A stretch of 64,000 bases of DNA from Thereva unica (Eukaryota > Arthropoda > Insecta > Diptera > Therevidae). Position numbers and translations under genes: made by a program. Position 1 is the first letter of the stretch. Each line of letters begins with the position of its first letter. Of this stretch, positions 20,350 to 30,739 are shown piece after piece. The DNA lies in contig OX465282.1 of NCBI GenBank assembly GCA_949987705.1, positions 6,064,501-6,128,500 on the forward strand, in the 5' to 3' direction. The notes under the pieces were generated by a model. That model made no database searches, was not told where the DNA came from, and saw nothing but the letters and a program-made list of their open reading frames with translations.

Positions 20350-22650
20350 GCTAGAAATCATTCTTAATACAACTGTACCATAGACCTTATACAACTGTAG
20401 CCCCTTTGTAAAAGGAGTTAACGTGTTTGGAGAATTAATCTAAAGTAAAATAGGGAATTATCTCTTCACCAGCATAAATCAGCAAAACATCATCTGCCTA
20501 AACTTGAACGATGAAGAATGCACCTGCGAAGAGTTCTTAACAATCGATATGCTAGTTAAGGATCTGAACACACCTGGATCAACGAATGGAATAAATCCAG
20601 TCACAAAAATCTATTTTTAGTAAGAAATATTCTACATTTCATATCGGTGTATACTCATTTTTTATACCCGCTCAGGGCGATGTCCTCGACCTACCCTTAA
20701 AAACATTTTTGGAACAACCCTGAAATTGACACAAATTTTTTGCACTGACAAAACACAAAACGACGACAATAACCTTGATGAAAACTAGAACAACATCAGG
20801 ACTACCACCACCAACCAAACACGAACAACAACAACAGCAGGAAGAAAATTTATTACAACTGCAATCCCAACGAATTCATAAGCATAGAAATTCTTTTATG
20901 CCTTAATAACCACTAATCGTGGCGAATTTTGTTTCCTTTCTATCTTAGAAAAATACAGCCCCAACCCCTAAATGAGAATGGGATAAGGTGGGGGTGATAC
21001 TGGAACATTGCGTGTAAAATGAAAATAATAATAATAATAAAATAATATAATACTAGATTGGATAGAAAAAAATATGTAAAATAAAATCATCCCTGGATTC
21101 GTTGGTTGATAGCATAAACTTTTGTAACAAGACTAAGGCACAGGGAATAAATGTTGTTGTCAAGCATAACCGCACAACAAAAGCCTTGTATTGAGACACG
21201 TGATGTAGAATTGCAAGTCTTCTTCAAAGTCAATAAGGACAATCACCCGAAAATTGGCAAGGACGAACGGAAAATATAAATACTAACAAAAAGCCGAAGA
21301 AGGATCCACATGGAAAGTGTGAGTGATAACAATAAATTGCATGAAGTATGTTCTCCCTTGGTTGTCGTCTCCTCCTCCTCCATTTACCTTGATGAACTAA
21401 CTGACAGCAGAACGACAGAGCACTACCTTGCCGTGTATATATCGATATATAACGCAATAACGAAGCCCATTCCCATCTCGTTGGTCTACTAACTAAGTGG
21501 GTACTCGTCGTATACCACACACCCCCCATGGCAGCAGGGCTGTCGATCCATCTCGGCTTATTCTATTATCGTGATATCTCTTCCCTGATAACATATATCG
21601 AATAGCGGTAATTGATAACAATCTTGTAAATGCCTCTCTCTCTCCCGCACACATCAGCCCTAGTTGTGTAGGATGGAAGAATGGATAACATACCAAAGAA
21701 AGTGATTAATCTGTCACCGCAATCTGCCTGGTTACTAGAGAAAGGGTGTGAATGCTTTCTTTCTGTGACGAACTAAGGGAGCGGGTGGGAGATTTTAACT
21801 CGACCTTTTTTTTTAGATAGAAAGTCTCGCAAATCCTTCTGCTGCTGTGAAAGAAGGGCGGTGGCCACTCTTACTTAAGATAATAGTTCTTTATCTATTT
21901 TTAGGATAACACACACACAGACATAGGTAAAGAGAAAAATGAAAACCACTCTTGTTGTTCTAGGTTCTAGGGGAGATCGCATCCCAGTGGAGAGAATCTA
22001 TTCTTGTCTTGTTCAAGCAGGAAGTCTGTTATTGTCTGTCGTTTAACTTCCGCTTTTATGGATTTTTCCCTTCTATCTTCTTGTTACGATCAAGTTGCGA
22101 TTTTGATGAGAGGTTTAAGATTGTTTTTTAGAAGGTTGTGGGGAAAAGGAAATTTAAAAATAAATTTAATACGTCAAGGACTGTAAAATTTTGATATGAC
22201 AATGAATATATTGAACCAAGGTAGAAGGTAGTCAGAAAAGTTTTGAGTCAAATATAGTTTTATAGTCCAGTCGGCACTCTAACCTCTTTAATCCTTTCAA
22301 ATAGTTTGGGCTATTTTTACTTTGCAAAATATGCGTTTACGTATGGAATTACTGGAATGCGATGGAATTACTGGAATGCGATGGAAATCTCTGTTCTCCT
22401 GTTCTGTTTGTTGAGGTATTGGGATGTTACAAGGTGGGTGCGTATGGTACAAATATTGCTCCAAGACAGAGACAGCAGGGATCGGCCTTTAAGCAGACGT
22501 GAATAGTCTATTGCAACGAATCTGTGAAAATTTAACAAGTACCTTTTGGCTGCTAATAAATCGCTCTTTGTCTCCTATTTGACGCAATCCATGTCAAAAT
22601 TTGTTTGGGAATATCAATTCGCTTTTGATGAACTATAAGTACTTTCAATC
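20350..22650. other. AT-rich stretch without recognised gene
   Basis: Contains an (AAT)n microsatellite near 21,020-21,045, a tandem copy of actggaatgcgatggaat at 22,340-22,385, and only short frames. No LTR partner for the primer site was found by eye. Confidence 0.4.
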
Positions 22651-22659
22651 AAGTCACTC

Positions 22660-22870
22660 CTGGGCCATCAGAGCTTCGAGAGCAATGTAGGCAGCTTACT
22701 TCTCCACTAAATCTTCTATTCACCCTAGGTATTATATATAGACTTGCTAAAATGAGGAGTAAACAAATCCAGAGAGCGTTCATACTGCGAAAACACAAAT
22801 CCCTGTTAGTAGGTTGAAGGAAACTAATGAGACCCATAACCAGTTGGCTTTCACATAGTAAGAGATAATT
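22660..22870 (-). pseudogene. LINE-A fragment (endonuclease-RT linker)
   Basis: Minus-strand bases near 22,860-22,780 (gtgaaagccaactggttatg, gggatttgtgttttcgcagt) match the LINE-A region near 56,690-56,760 that encodes KANWLGLIRFFQATDWDLCFRS. The reading here is LISFLQPTNRDLCFRS. Downstream identity fades. Short and frameshifted. Confidence 0.65.
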
Positions 22871-22959
22871 TTTCGAAGCTGACATAAAATGAATATGGAA
22901 ATTAGCGCTGACTTGATACTGGTACAAGCTACTTTGCTGAAGAGCCCAGCTCTCAGCTC

Positions 22960-23790
22960 TGGCCAGGATTTCCCACCTCTACTAATAACTTTCTCCTCCA
23001 CGTTGTTCTGGGTCTTCCGACACGAAGGCTCCTTGCGTATTCCAGTCATGGGCCTGGCCTCTTTGGCTATAATATAGTAGTAATGACGAAAGTAGGCAAC
23101 CTTGTCGTACCCATGAGCTCACTTCAAAGTTCTCGGATAAATTTTCATTGTGAAGAACTTTACATTTGGAATTGCTGTGTAGAACTTTTATTACTTCTAT
23201 TATTTTGTGAGGCAATCCCCGTGTCGTAGTTCACAGTAGATAATAGACAAATGTCTCTCCAGGTTGACGCATATTAAGTCCCCCTTTTTTGGTATTTTGA
23301 TTACGATACCTTCCGTCCAATCCTCGGGAAAGGTACAGGTGTTCCAGGATTGGCTGAGGCTTGAGTCGGCTGTGTTTGCCGCTTTTTCTGCGAGTTCGTT
23401 TATCTGCCGTCTTTTATCACGCCGGACACTTCTTTTTACCTCCCGGTGCAATTGGGAGTATTCCTGTTCCAGTTGATGACGTTTGTCCGGGTCTTTTGTA
23501 GAGTTGACGTTATTTTTTAAAGGCCCTTCTGCGTTCTATTTTTTGCCATGTTGTGTTCGAGATCCAGTGCTGCTGGTTTCTTGTGACATAACCGGTGTTT
23601 GCTTCCGCTGCTGTTATTATAGCCTAGCTTTTCAATATTATTTTAGCCAGAAACGCTTTGCTGGCTTAAAATTTGTTATAGTTTGTCAGCAAACTCTCGC
23701 CTTTTAATGCTGTCCCGCAGAAGGTCTACGTTAAATCGTCTACGATTTAGGGCATCACGTTGGACGTTTCTGATTTCGTTTCTGAAAGCT
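22960..23790 (-). pseudogene. LINE-C copy with internal deletions
   Basis: Minus-strand order: the endonuclease-RT linker (RRRFNVDLLRDSIKRREFADKL near 23,730), a second linker part (QLHREVKRSVRRDKRRQINEL near 23,440), WNTCTFPEDWTEGIVIKIPKKGD near 23,330, then a jump to SNSKCKVLHNENLSENFEVSS and VRQGCLLS near 23,150, and finally a C-terminal block whose DNA (gtcggaagacccagaacaac) matches the 53-kb copy. Compared with 10.2-11.9 kb, the RT before motif B and the region with motif C are gone. Not functional. Confidence 0.75.
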
Positions 23791-24197
23791 CCTGACATCC
23801 TCCACAATAGGCCGATGCAACTGCCTTCACCTTTTTTTGGAACAGACTCATCCATTACAGCTTTTAATATCGTTTCGTCTCAAGAAAGTGGAGGTGGAGC
23901 CAAGTTCCATCTACAATCGACGCCAAAACCCGCTTAAGCTCCTTGGAAATGTTCACTCTAATTCATCCATTTTGGTTCAAAGCGACCAAACATGACACCA
24001 GATGCGTGAATAACTTACGCATGCCTAGTTCTTCAGTCTATATATATGTCAAAAGCCCTATGCCCACAACTTAGGCTATTTTCTAATCTGAATTCGATGG
24101 TCGTCTAGTATGTTTGATGCATATATTCAGGGTTATCTATAGCAGTCGCAGGCCTTGTATTTTCCGAACTCTCATGATCAGTCTTGCTGGTATGACG

Positions 24198-24347
24198 ACA
24201 GGGGTCCCCCAGGGGTCAATTTTATCATCTACTCTAATTCTTATCTTTGTAATGATCTACTTTCAATTCCCTCCAACCCACTTTTGAGGTTCGGTGGCGA
24301 TGCTACCCTGCGTTACTCTTATCGCTTCGACAATACAAAACAAGCCC
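24198..24347 (+). pseudogene. LINE-A fragment (RT motifs B-C)
   Basis: Plus-strand DNA starting tcccccaggggtcaatttta aligns with the LINE-A motif B region at 57,885. It encodes NDLLSIPSNPLLRFGGDATL, where the intact copy has CFADDGTL, so the catalytic Asp pair is damaged (FGGD). Ends near DNTKQAR. Confidence 0.75.
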
Positions 24348-24527
24348 GTTAAGATCCTGTCTTGATGATAACAATTTAACGCAGAATCATCTATTCACTG
24401 CGAGTGCTTCAATGATTTTATGATCGGAGGGGTCTTCGGTCAGGCACAAAAATCTAAAAAATTTACCCGCTTGAATTATGCATGCCTTTGTTACATATAT
24501 GAATGTAGTTGTTATCGACCATTCCTA

Positions 24528-24635
24528 ACGCGAGTTGTGTTTTACCAAGCGGTCCCCCAACTAAGTACTAACCACGTCCAACGATGCTTGACCTGCGCAA
24601 TTGTAAGCGAACCTGTGTACTAAGTATCCTGGCAC
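24528..24635 (-). ncRNA. 5S rRNA-derived pseudogene or SINE3-type head
   Basis: On the minus strand this segment follows insect 5S rRNA: GCATCGTTGGACGTGG in the A-box region, GGTTAGTACTTAG (box C; plus 24,561-24,573), then GGGGGACCGCTTGG. The 5' third is diverged. It is a single diverged copy, so it is a pseudogene or the promoter head of a 5S-derived SINE rather than a working 5S gene. A second copy lies at 55,519-55,632. Confidence 0.75.
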
Positions 24636-24639
24636 CAAT

Positions 24640-25480
24640 GTCCCCTTTTTAAAGTCCCAATTTTACTCGTTTTAGTTTAAAAAGTGCGAGCATACGGTGC
24701 TTTGGACTATTTTGCTTGTTCCTGTATGAGACTGCATTTGAAAAAGACGAATTTTTACTCAGGCGTACCGTGCTTGCTGTGGGTGTTTCGATTCTGTCCT
24801 GTTGCAAACTAAGAACGGGCGAGTGTTATTTTTACTCGGAATGCGATATAAATTCAAAGTCCGTTTACATCCCAATCCGCGAATTGGAGCATTTAGAAAT
24901 TTCTATATATCTCTCTGCCTGGAATCCACGTTCGTACAGCAGAGAGAAAAACACACAAGAGGATGAGGCATCAAGAGGACGAAGGATGATGACTAGGAAA
25001 CTACGGGTTGCAAGCGAACGCCAACTAATCTTCGTTCGCCTTTGCTAAGCCGTCCATTTAGAACCAACGAATGTCTAAAGAATCCCATTCGTTGGCCTTC
25101 GTTGGCCCGGTGTGTTGGCGGCTTTGCAAGGCGCCCGGGAAATTTATGGGATGTTATAGGAAAGATGTCGAGAGCACTTGGTTTGGCTTGATTATGAAAC
25201 ATTTGGTCCTAAATTATCATATATGGAGGATTGGAAGGTCGGAAGCACTAATATGTCGGTTTTGCCTCTTATGGAGGATATTTTATGTGAAAACCTATAG
25301 AGGTAACGGTAAGTCCTTTGATTCTGTCGAACGCATACTAGTCGATTAAAGATAGCGCCTGAATATGCTCGCTTTGGCCATCTAAGCGGACGTGACTTGG
25401 TTTCTTGTTATCCTTACAGGCTACAGGTCACACGAGAAAGAATGAATATTATCCAGGTGAGTGAAATGGAAAGATGATAG
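24640..25480. other. No recognised gene
   Basis: A 110-codon frame at 24,716-25,048 (plus) has no recognisable domain and sits among repeats; I do not call it a gene. Confidence 0.35.
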
Positions 25481-25485
25481 ACGGT

Positions 25486-25555
25486 GGACCATGGAATCGA
25501 ACCGCAGACCGGTGGGTTGGTAGACAATCGTCTAAATCATTAGACTACCGAGGTC
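25486..25555 (-). tRNA. tRNA-like SINE head
   Basis: The minus strand reads GACCTCGGTAGTCTAATGAT (A-box region) and GGTTCGATTCC (perfect B box), laid out like the head at 3478-3550 (GGCCTCGGTGGTCTAGAGG). The anticodon region does not fold properly. I cannot delimit a body beyond about 25,430. Confidence 0.6.
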
Positions 25556-25619
25556 TCGGATAAGTCTGTCCTCCATTCTCTCTGCCACTGTCACGGGTCT
25601 CGATATTTTGACGCTGCCT

Positions 25620-26160
25620 TGTTCGAACAAACACATCTAATCAACAAAACTTTAAGCAGATTCTTCAAATGGCACCAGACCTACAAACCTAAGATGTAGG
25701 GAGTGTCAAGAGAGCAAGAGATTCAAATAGTGCCAGCAATAGACCTAATAAGACATCTCGCCGAATTGACCGGGATTAAATGTACGCTAGTCGTCAACCC
25801 AATCTTGGAATACGCATGCCCAATCTGAGATCCCATATTCTAGGTTAGTAACAAGAGACTTGAATCAGCGCAGAAGAATTTTCTTCTCATTGCTCTGAGT
25901 TGTTTACACGATCCGCGAGATTTTCAAAATCTACTTCCTTATATGGAAAGATGAAAGATGCTAGAATTCATGACGCTAGCAGATAGGAGGAAATTGCTAA
26001 TATCATGCTTCACCCTGGACTGGAATGGAATGATCAAATCAAGATGCAGTTTCTCTCAGACAGAATCGAATTTAATGACGAAGCTGCATTATGCATATAA
26101 AAATGCTTAAGGAATAATCGCATCGGACCGAATATGCAAGGAACGAACCCGTCAACAGAT
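25620..26160 (+). pseudogene. LINE-E: C-terminal reverse transcriptase remnant
   Basis: From about 25,800 the plus strand reads LEYACPI, then after a stop RLESAQKNFLLIALSCL, DPRDFQNLLPYMERWKMLEF and LADRRKLLISCFTL. This 'LEYA.P.W ... R.ES.QK.FLL.AL ... L..RR' pattern is the region downstream of the RT in jockey-like LINEs. It differs from LINE-A, B and C. It ends about 15 bases before the inverted-repeat element at 26,176. Confidence 0.65.
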
Positions 26161-26175
26161 GTTGTATGACCTTTA

Positions 26176-26916
26176 AGGGGCCGTCCATAAATCACGTGAG
26201 GCGATTTTTGGGATTTTTCGACCCCTCCTCCACCGTGAGATTTGGCGCGATCATAGCCATTAGCCATTTCTTAAGACCCCCTTTCACACACATGTCGACG
26301 GCAGTCTGTGGCATGAAAGTTCTCGCTTTGAAGCTAAGTATCGCCACACACCTCCCCGGCCGCCAACTGGATGGGGTCTGCAGTCCAAGAAACCTGACAA
26401 AAAGCTTTATTGTGTGTGGCTATTTATCGTCAGTGCCTGAAGATCTGAACTTCTATTCAGTCTCAAGCCGTGAATTTACGGCTCGAATTCACGCCGTATC
26501 CAGTCGGATATGTAGGCCATGAACATTTTTGCACTTGAATTATGCTATGCTAAACTGTCGTCTTCGCCAGTGGGTCTGTAGGGAGTTATGACGTCACCTG
26601 CATGCCACGGCCTGTCAGGCGGATACCTGAAGTCCTAATCGCTCAGTCAGACTGAGTATTGTGTGGCCTTCATCAGGCCGTGCCTGCCGACCTGGCCTGC
26701 CGGCGGCCTATAAGTAAATGAGGGTCTTTAGTGGAGAAACATGTTTTAGTTAATTTCACCCAGTTTTCTACCAAATTTACACTGTTTCTTTAGGAAAAAA
26801 AAATTACGTGATATTTGGTGAGACCCCCCTCTCCCCACGTGAGATTTGGAGAGATTCGACTCGACCCCCCCTCCCCCTTCCCCCAAAAGGCATCACGTAA
26901 TTTATGGACGACCCCT
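26176..26916. mobile_element. Non-autonomous DNA transposon (GGGGCCGTCCATAAAT termini), copy 1
   Basis: The left terminus aggggccgtccataaatcac and the inverted right terminus (ending tttatggacgacccct) agree at about 21 of 24 positions. Subterminal words such as cgtgagatttgg are repeated near both ends. The flanks read ctTTAA on the left and TAACac on the right, so a TTAA-like duplication is possible but not clean. No transposase is encoded. Copy 2 at 29,450-30,117 shares most of the interior. Confidence 0.7.
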
Positions 26917-26999
26917 AACACACAGTGCCTGTTTCCCACCAAAGCTCTGCTTAGGCCGGGTTTTCACCCAGCGAACGGCACTCCTTGCTGATCTGCTAG

Positions 27000-29440
27000 T
27001 CCGTGACTGCTGTCGTTTTTCACAGCTGTTTAAAGAGATTCATTTTTTTCCAGAGACCATCAACTCTGCCAAATCAAAACCTCGTTGCAAAAATTTTTTG
27101 TTTTAATTTTTGTAACTTACAAGAGCTCTCCCATTATTTTTGTTCTTACAAAAGTTATCTATGAAGATACATGATAAAAACTATAAGTGCCAATTATCTG
27201 TCAACAATAATAATAAAACTTATGACAATATTTACTTTTTTAACACTTTACAATTTTTAAAAGTGCCATAAAAATTTTAAGTGTTTTTTCTGTGCTTTAT
27301 TCATAAACATCACAAAAACTTTTTATACTACCAATAATTATTGTGAATTTTAATACAAATCCTTTTATCCTTTATCCTTGTGTAGTCAAGTCGATAACTC
27401 CGTCGCTCTGAAGTGCTTGTCTCCATCGCATAAAACTTCCGGGCTAAATGTTGTTAGTGTCTTTTCTGTGGATATTTTAATAAAAACGACGCCGGCAAAG
27501 AAAGTTTTCCCATAAAATTTCATTATATTAAGAAAGCATCATGTGCTGCCATCTTTAAGGATTCTTGTAAATTTAAGATTTAGTCTTCGTTTTTTATCAT
27601 TATTCTTATTTATTAATATTTAAATTTTAAATTTTTTTTATTAATAATATTTTAATATATTTTCCCTTTTCTTTTTCAGGTATGTGTGTGCGCCCTGTCA
27701 ACAATCAATAATGCAATTGTAGAGCTTCACTTAATCACCACCAGATGTTGTTATGTGTTACGACCAAATTTGGTAAAAACGTATTTTTTTGATAAAGTCT
27801 CATTTTTATTTGATTTTTTTTATAGCATTGTTTTTATCTTTTGTGTATCGCATACACATCAAATCTATAAAAGACGTTTTGTAATGGGCGTCGTAAATGT
27901 TTTTTTCTTTTTTTTTTGGAGTAAGATTAATATATCTTCTTGGATATGTTGATATGATGGTGTATGTGTGCGCCCATGACATGTCTCTCAGAGTGGGTTG
28001 ACTAACCTGATTTGTTGTTGTTGTTTTTTGCCCGGTTATTACGTGCGCTATGGTGCTGTAAAGTGCTTAACTTTATGAACGATATTCTTTATGTAATTTG
28101 AGACAGTTTTATGAAGACTTAGGAAAGAATTCCAATAATTTTTAACATATTTTTCTGCCAAGCATTTGATATGTTGTGAACCTCAAGTTTCTTGTGTGTG
28201 AGATGTGTGGAATATGTGCGTGGGGGGGGGGGAGCTTGGCTTGTCTCCAGGTGTGTTTTTTAATATTGTTTTTGTCGTTTTAAAGTTCATTTTACCTTTA
28301 AGGATTTTTTTTGTGTATTTAAATTTAATACTGTTAAAGGATTGTGTCGTAAGTTCAAGTTGAAGTTTACGCTTTTGAACATTGTATTTTGAAGGTTGTT
28401 TGGTTGTCGAGGAGGTGAATATCGATTTCAGTAATTTGGTTGGTAATATAATGTGAATTGATTTGTTGAGTTGTTGGGTGTAGAATACTTTAACTGTCTT
28501 TACAGAATTTTCAATATTTTTAGTTAATTCTGAACTGAAATGAAGCAGAACTGCAATGAGCATTAATTAAAAATGGAAGAAGCTCACAAAAAGAATAAAC
28601 TATATAGCAATAGAAATCCTGTAGTCTAGACGCACTAGAAACGAGGGGTTTGATGAAAACTGTAAGAAAAAGAGCACGAGAGCAAACTCTTTCACGCTTG
28701 CACGCCCGGAAAATTTCACGCAAATGACAATTGAATAAAGCCAGCCTGGGCCTAGGGTGCAAAGTCAATACCAAACATATGCTTTGCGAAAGAACCAGGA
28801 ATAACTTGCTGGGATTTATTCAAAACTAGTAGTGTATAACCTGGGCAACATCTTAATCTTCGTATTCACAAGCCCGTAGAATTTCCAGCGTTGAAATAAA
28901 GCTTTGAATATGAAAGAAACATCCAAGGTAGTAAACTGGAAAGTATTGGATTAAGGGCCCTTTCAGATTAACGGTGGTGGAGACGCTTCAGGATAAACCT
29001 GCAGGTTCAAATTTCTCAAGAAGTTTCTGAAGATGGACTGACTGAAAAAAGTTCGGTCTGATCCTAAGAGCGGGAGTCTCTAGAGAGCGCCCACAGGGAA
29101 GGATACACTTATAAAGACTGTGGTGACCCCGTACAAACTTAATTACCTAGTTTTACGCAAAGCCACACAACAAGCTCCTACACAATAGACACGATCAATC
29201 GGAACATTTTATCGATTACTAAACTCTCTGTTCAGTGATCTAGACTTATCGGCAACCCCGCGATATTTAGTGATCAAACTTTTTTCGATCTCACTGATCA
29301 ACGGTTCTTTGCTAAAGTGCACCTTGCGCCTCCGGCCACAGTATAGTATAAAATTGTCGTTGAACCAACAGAACGCTTTCATATATTATTATATTATAAG
29401 ACGTAGACGGACGACCTACAACAGGTTACAGAGATCGCTA
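27000..29440. other. Repeat-poor AT-rich stretch around the 27,680 splice-like site
   Basis: I find no transposon fragment between about 27,000 and 29,400, unusual in this window. It contains a TTG microsatellite near 28,010-28,030, GT-rich patches and poly-T runs. No coding frame was recognised. Confidence 0.5.
27657..27690 (+). promoter_or_regulatory. Probable recursive (zero-length exon) splice site 1
   Basis: A pyrimidine tract (ttttcccttttcttttt) leads to CAG at 27,677-27,679, immediately followed by GTATGT at 27,680-27,685. A 3' splice site fused to a 5' splice site is the signature of recursive splicing in long insect introns. It implies transcription of the plus strand across this region. 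Confidence 0.5.
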
Positions 29441-29449
29441 TGAAGAGCC

Positions 29450-30117
29450 GATTACATTCATTACACTTATACACACTTTGCCGGCAGGCCGTAGCTTGAA
29501 TGTTTTCGTTTTCGCTTTAAGGTCAAGTATCAGCACACACTCACCGGCAGCTAATGTGGCCTGCTGTTCAAGAAAACTGACAAAAATCTTTATACGTTTG
29601 GGCATTTATCGTCAGTTCTGGATCTGAACTTCTATTCACTCTCAAGCCGTGAATTTATAGCAAAAACTCACGCCGTATCCATTTGGAACGGAAAAGAAGG
29701 TGCGAAAACCATCCACATTCGCTTTCTCGCGCTTGTTCGCGGGTGTTCACGGCGTGAGTCTGGAGCCGCTTGAAGTTTTCGTTGAGGCCAGGAACATGTG
29801 CGTCTTTTTGTATTTGCATTAACAACCTTCTGGGTTCACCTGTATGCCACGGCTTTTCTGGCGGATACCTGACCTGAAGTATCATCCCTCAGTCAGCCGA
29901 CCTGGTCTGAAAGGCGGATTCTAAGTGAATGGGGCCTTAAGTGGAGGGACAGGTTTTACTTAATTTAACCCAGTTTTCTCGCGATGTTACACTGTTTCTT
30001 GAAAAAAAAAGAAGTGATATTTGCCAATACCCCCTCTCGGCCGCGTAAGATTGTGTAAGATTCGGCTCAACCCTCTCCCCCTCCCATAACACTTCACGTA
30101 ATTAATGGCCGACCTCT
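29450..30117. mobile_element. Non-autonomous DNA transposon, copy 2 (left end lost)
   Basis: Aligns with 26.28-26.92 kb: the cgctttaaggtcaagtatca region, ctgaacttctattcactctc, atgccacggc...ggcggatacctga, and the right terminus (acgtaattaatggccgacctct). Relative to copy 1 it has about 60 extra bases near 29,690-29,760. Its right terminus overlaps the end of the reading frame of the candidate gene at 30,118. Confidence 0.7.
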
Positions 30118-30694
30118 AATTGAAAAAGACTTATCTTTACTTATAATTTCGTCAGTCACTGTTGCTCCTGCTGGAATATGTGAAGATGATGCCACTGCTG
30201 AATCAATTTCATTCAAAGGGGCCTCTAACTGTATTACTTGTGACGCTGGTTCCTCTGTGTCATTCTTTTTTTTTCTTTTTTTTACACCACGACTTTCGAT
30301 ACCATCTTGCACTTCCTTCATGAGTTTGGCGTCAAGGGCCAGAGTCTTATAGACGCTTTGCGGCCAGCTCTTTTGATTAGCCACTTTATGGGGTTTCATA
30401 GATATGCGTCTGCTAGGCTGGTGGCCCAAAACGCCACCGCATATCTGCCGCGTTTATCTTCAGCATCTAGAAAATCTTCCTTAACTCGTGAAGAATTAAG
30501 AAGTTTCTCACTCTTTGGATGTTTCCACCTGGGACTACACAAAAGAATAAGAATTATATTAATAAAATGCTTAAGTAGCCTTTGCACAAACAGCACTATG
30601 GTAGTGATAATTCGCCTGTAACTTTTTTATAACAAAAACTTCACACTCCAAGAAAAACCCGTCTGTGCTCGTTGGCAGTACCGTCAGAACTCAT
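30118..30694 (-). CDS. Candidate small spliced host gene, unknown product, broken
   Basis: Minus strand. Exon 1 could start at the ATG at 30,694-30,692 (MSSDGTANEHRRVFLG) and end at 30,645 before GTGAAG. The intron (30,644-30,535, 110 nt) ends in a pyrimidine-rich ttattcttttgtgtag. Exon 2 continues in phase as VPRWKHPKSEKLLNSSRVKE, FLDAEDKRGRYAVAFW. This frame stops near 30,395. An overlapping frame then runs on (ISMKPHKVANQKSWPQSVYK, LDAKLMKEVQDGIESRG, a lysine-rich KKRKKK block) to about 30,118, where its last residues (RGRPLIT) come from the transposon terminus. So either a one-base frameshift separates the halves or there is a further intron. The basic, charged composition suggests a nuclear protein; I do not recognise the family. 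Upstream, gacagataacagtatgagtg resembles an insect core-promoter region. Confidence 0.4.
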
Positions 30695-30739
30695 CTTTCA
30701 TGCTGAAAGTGACACTCATACTGTTATCTGTCAAACCAG

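Noticed and set aside
24716..25048. 110-codon frame as a gene
   Set aside because: No domain, no splice or promoter context, surrounded by repeats.
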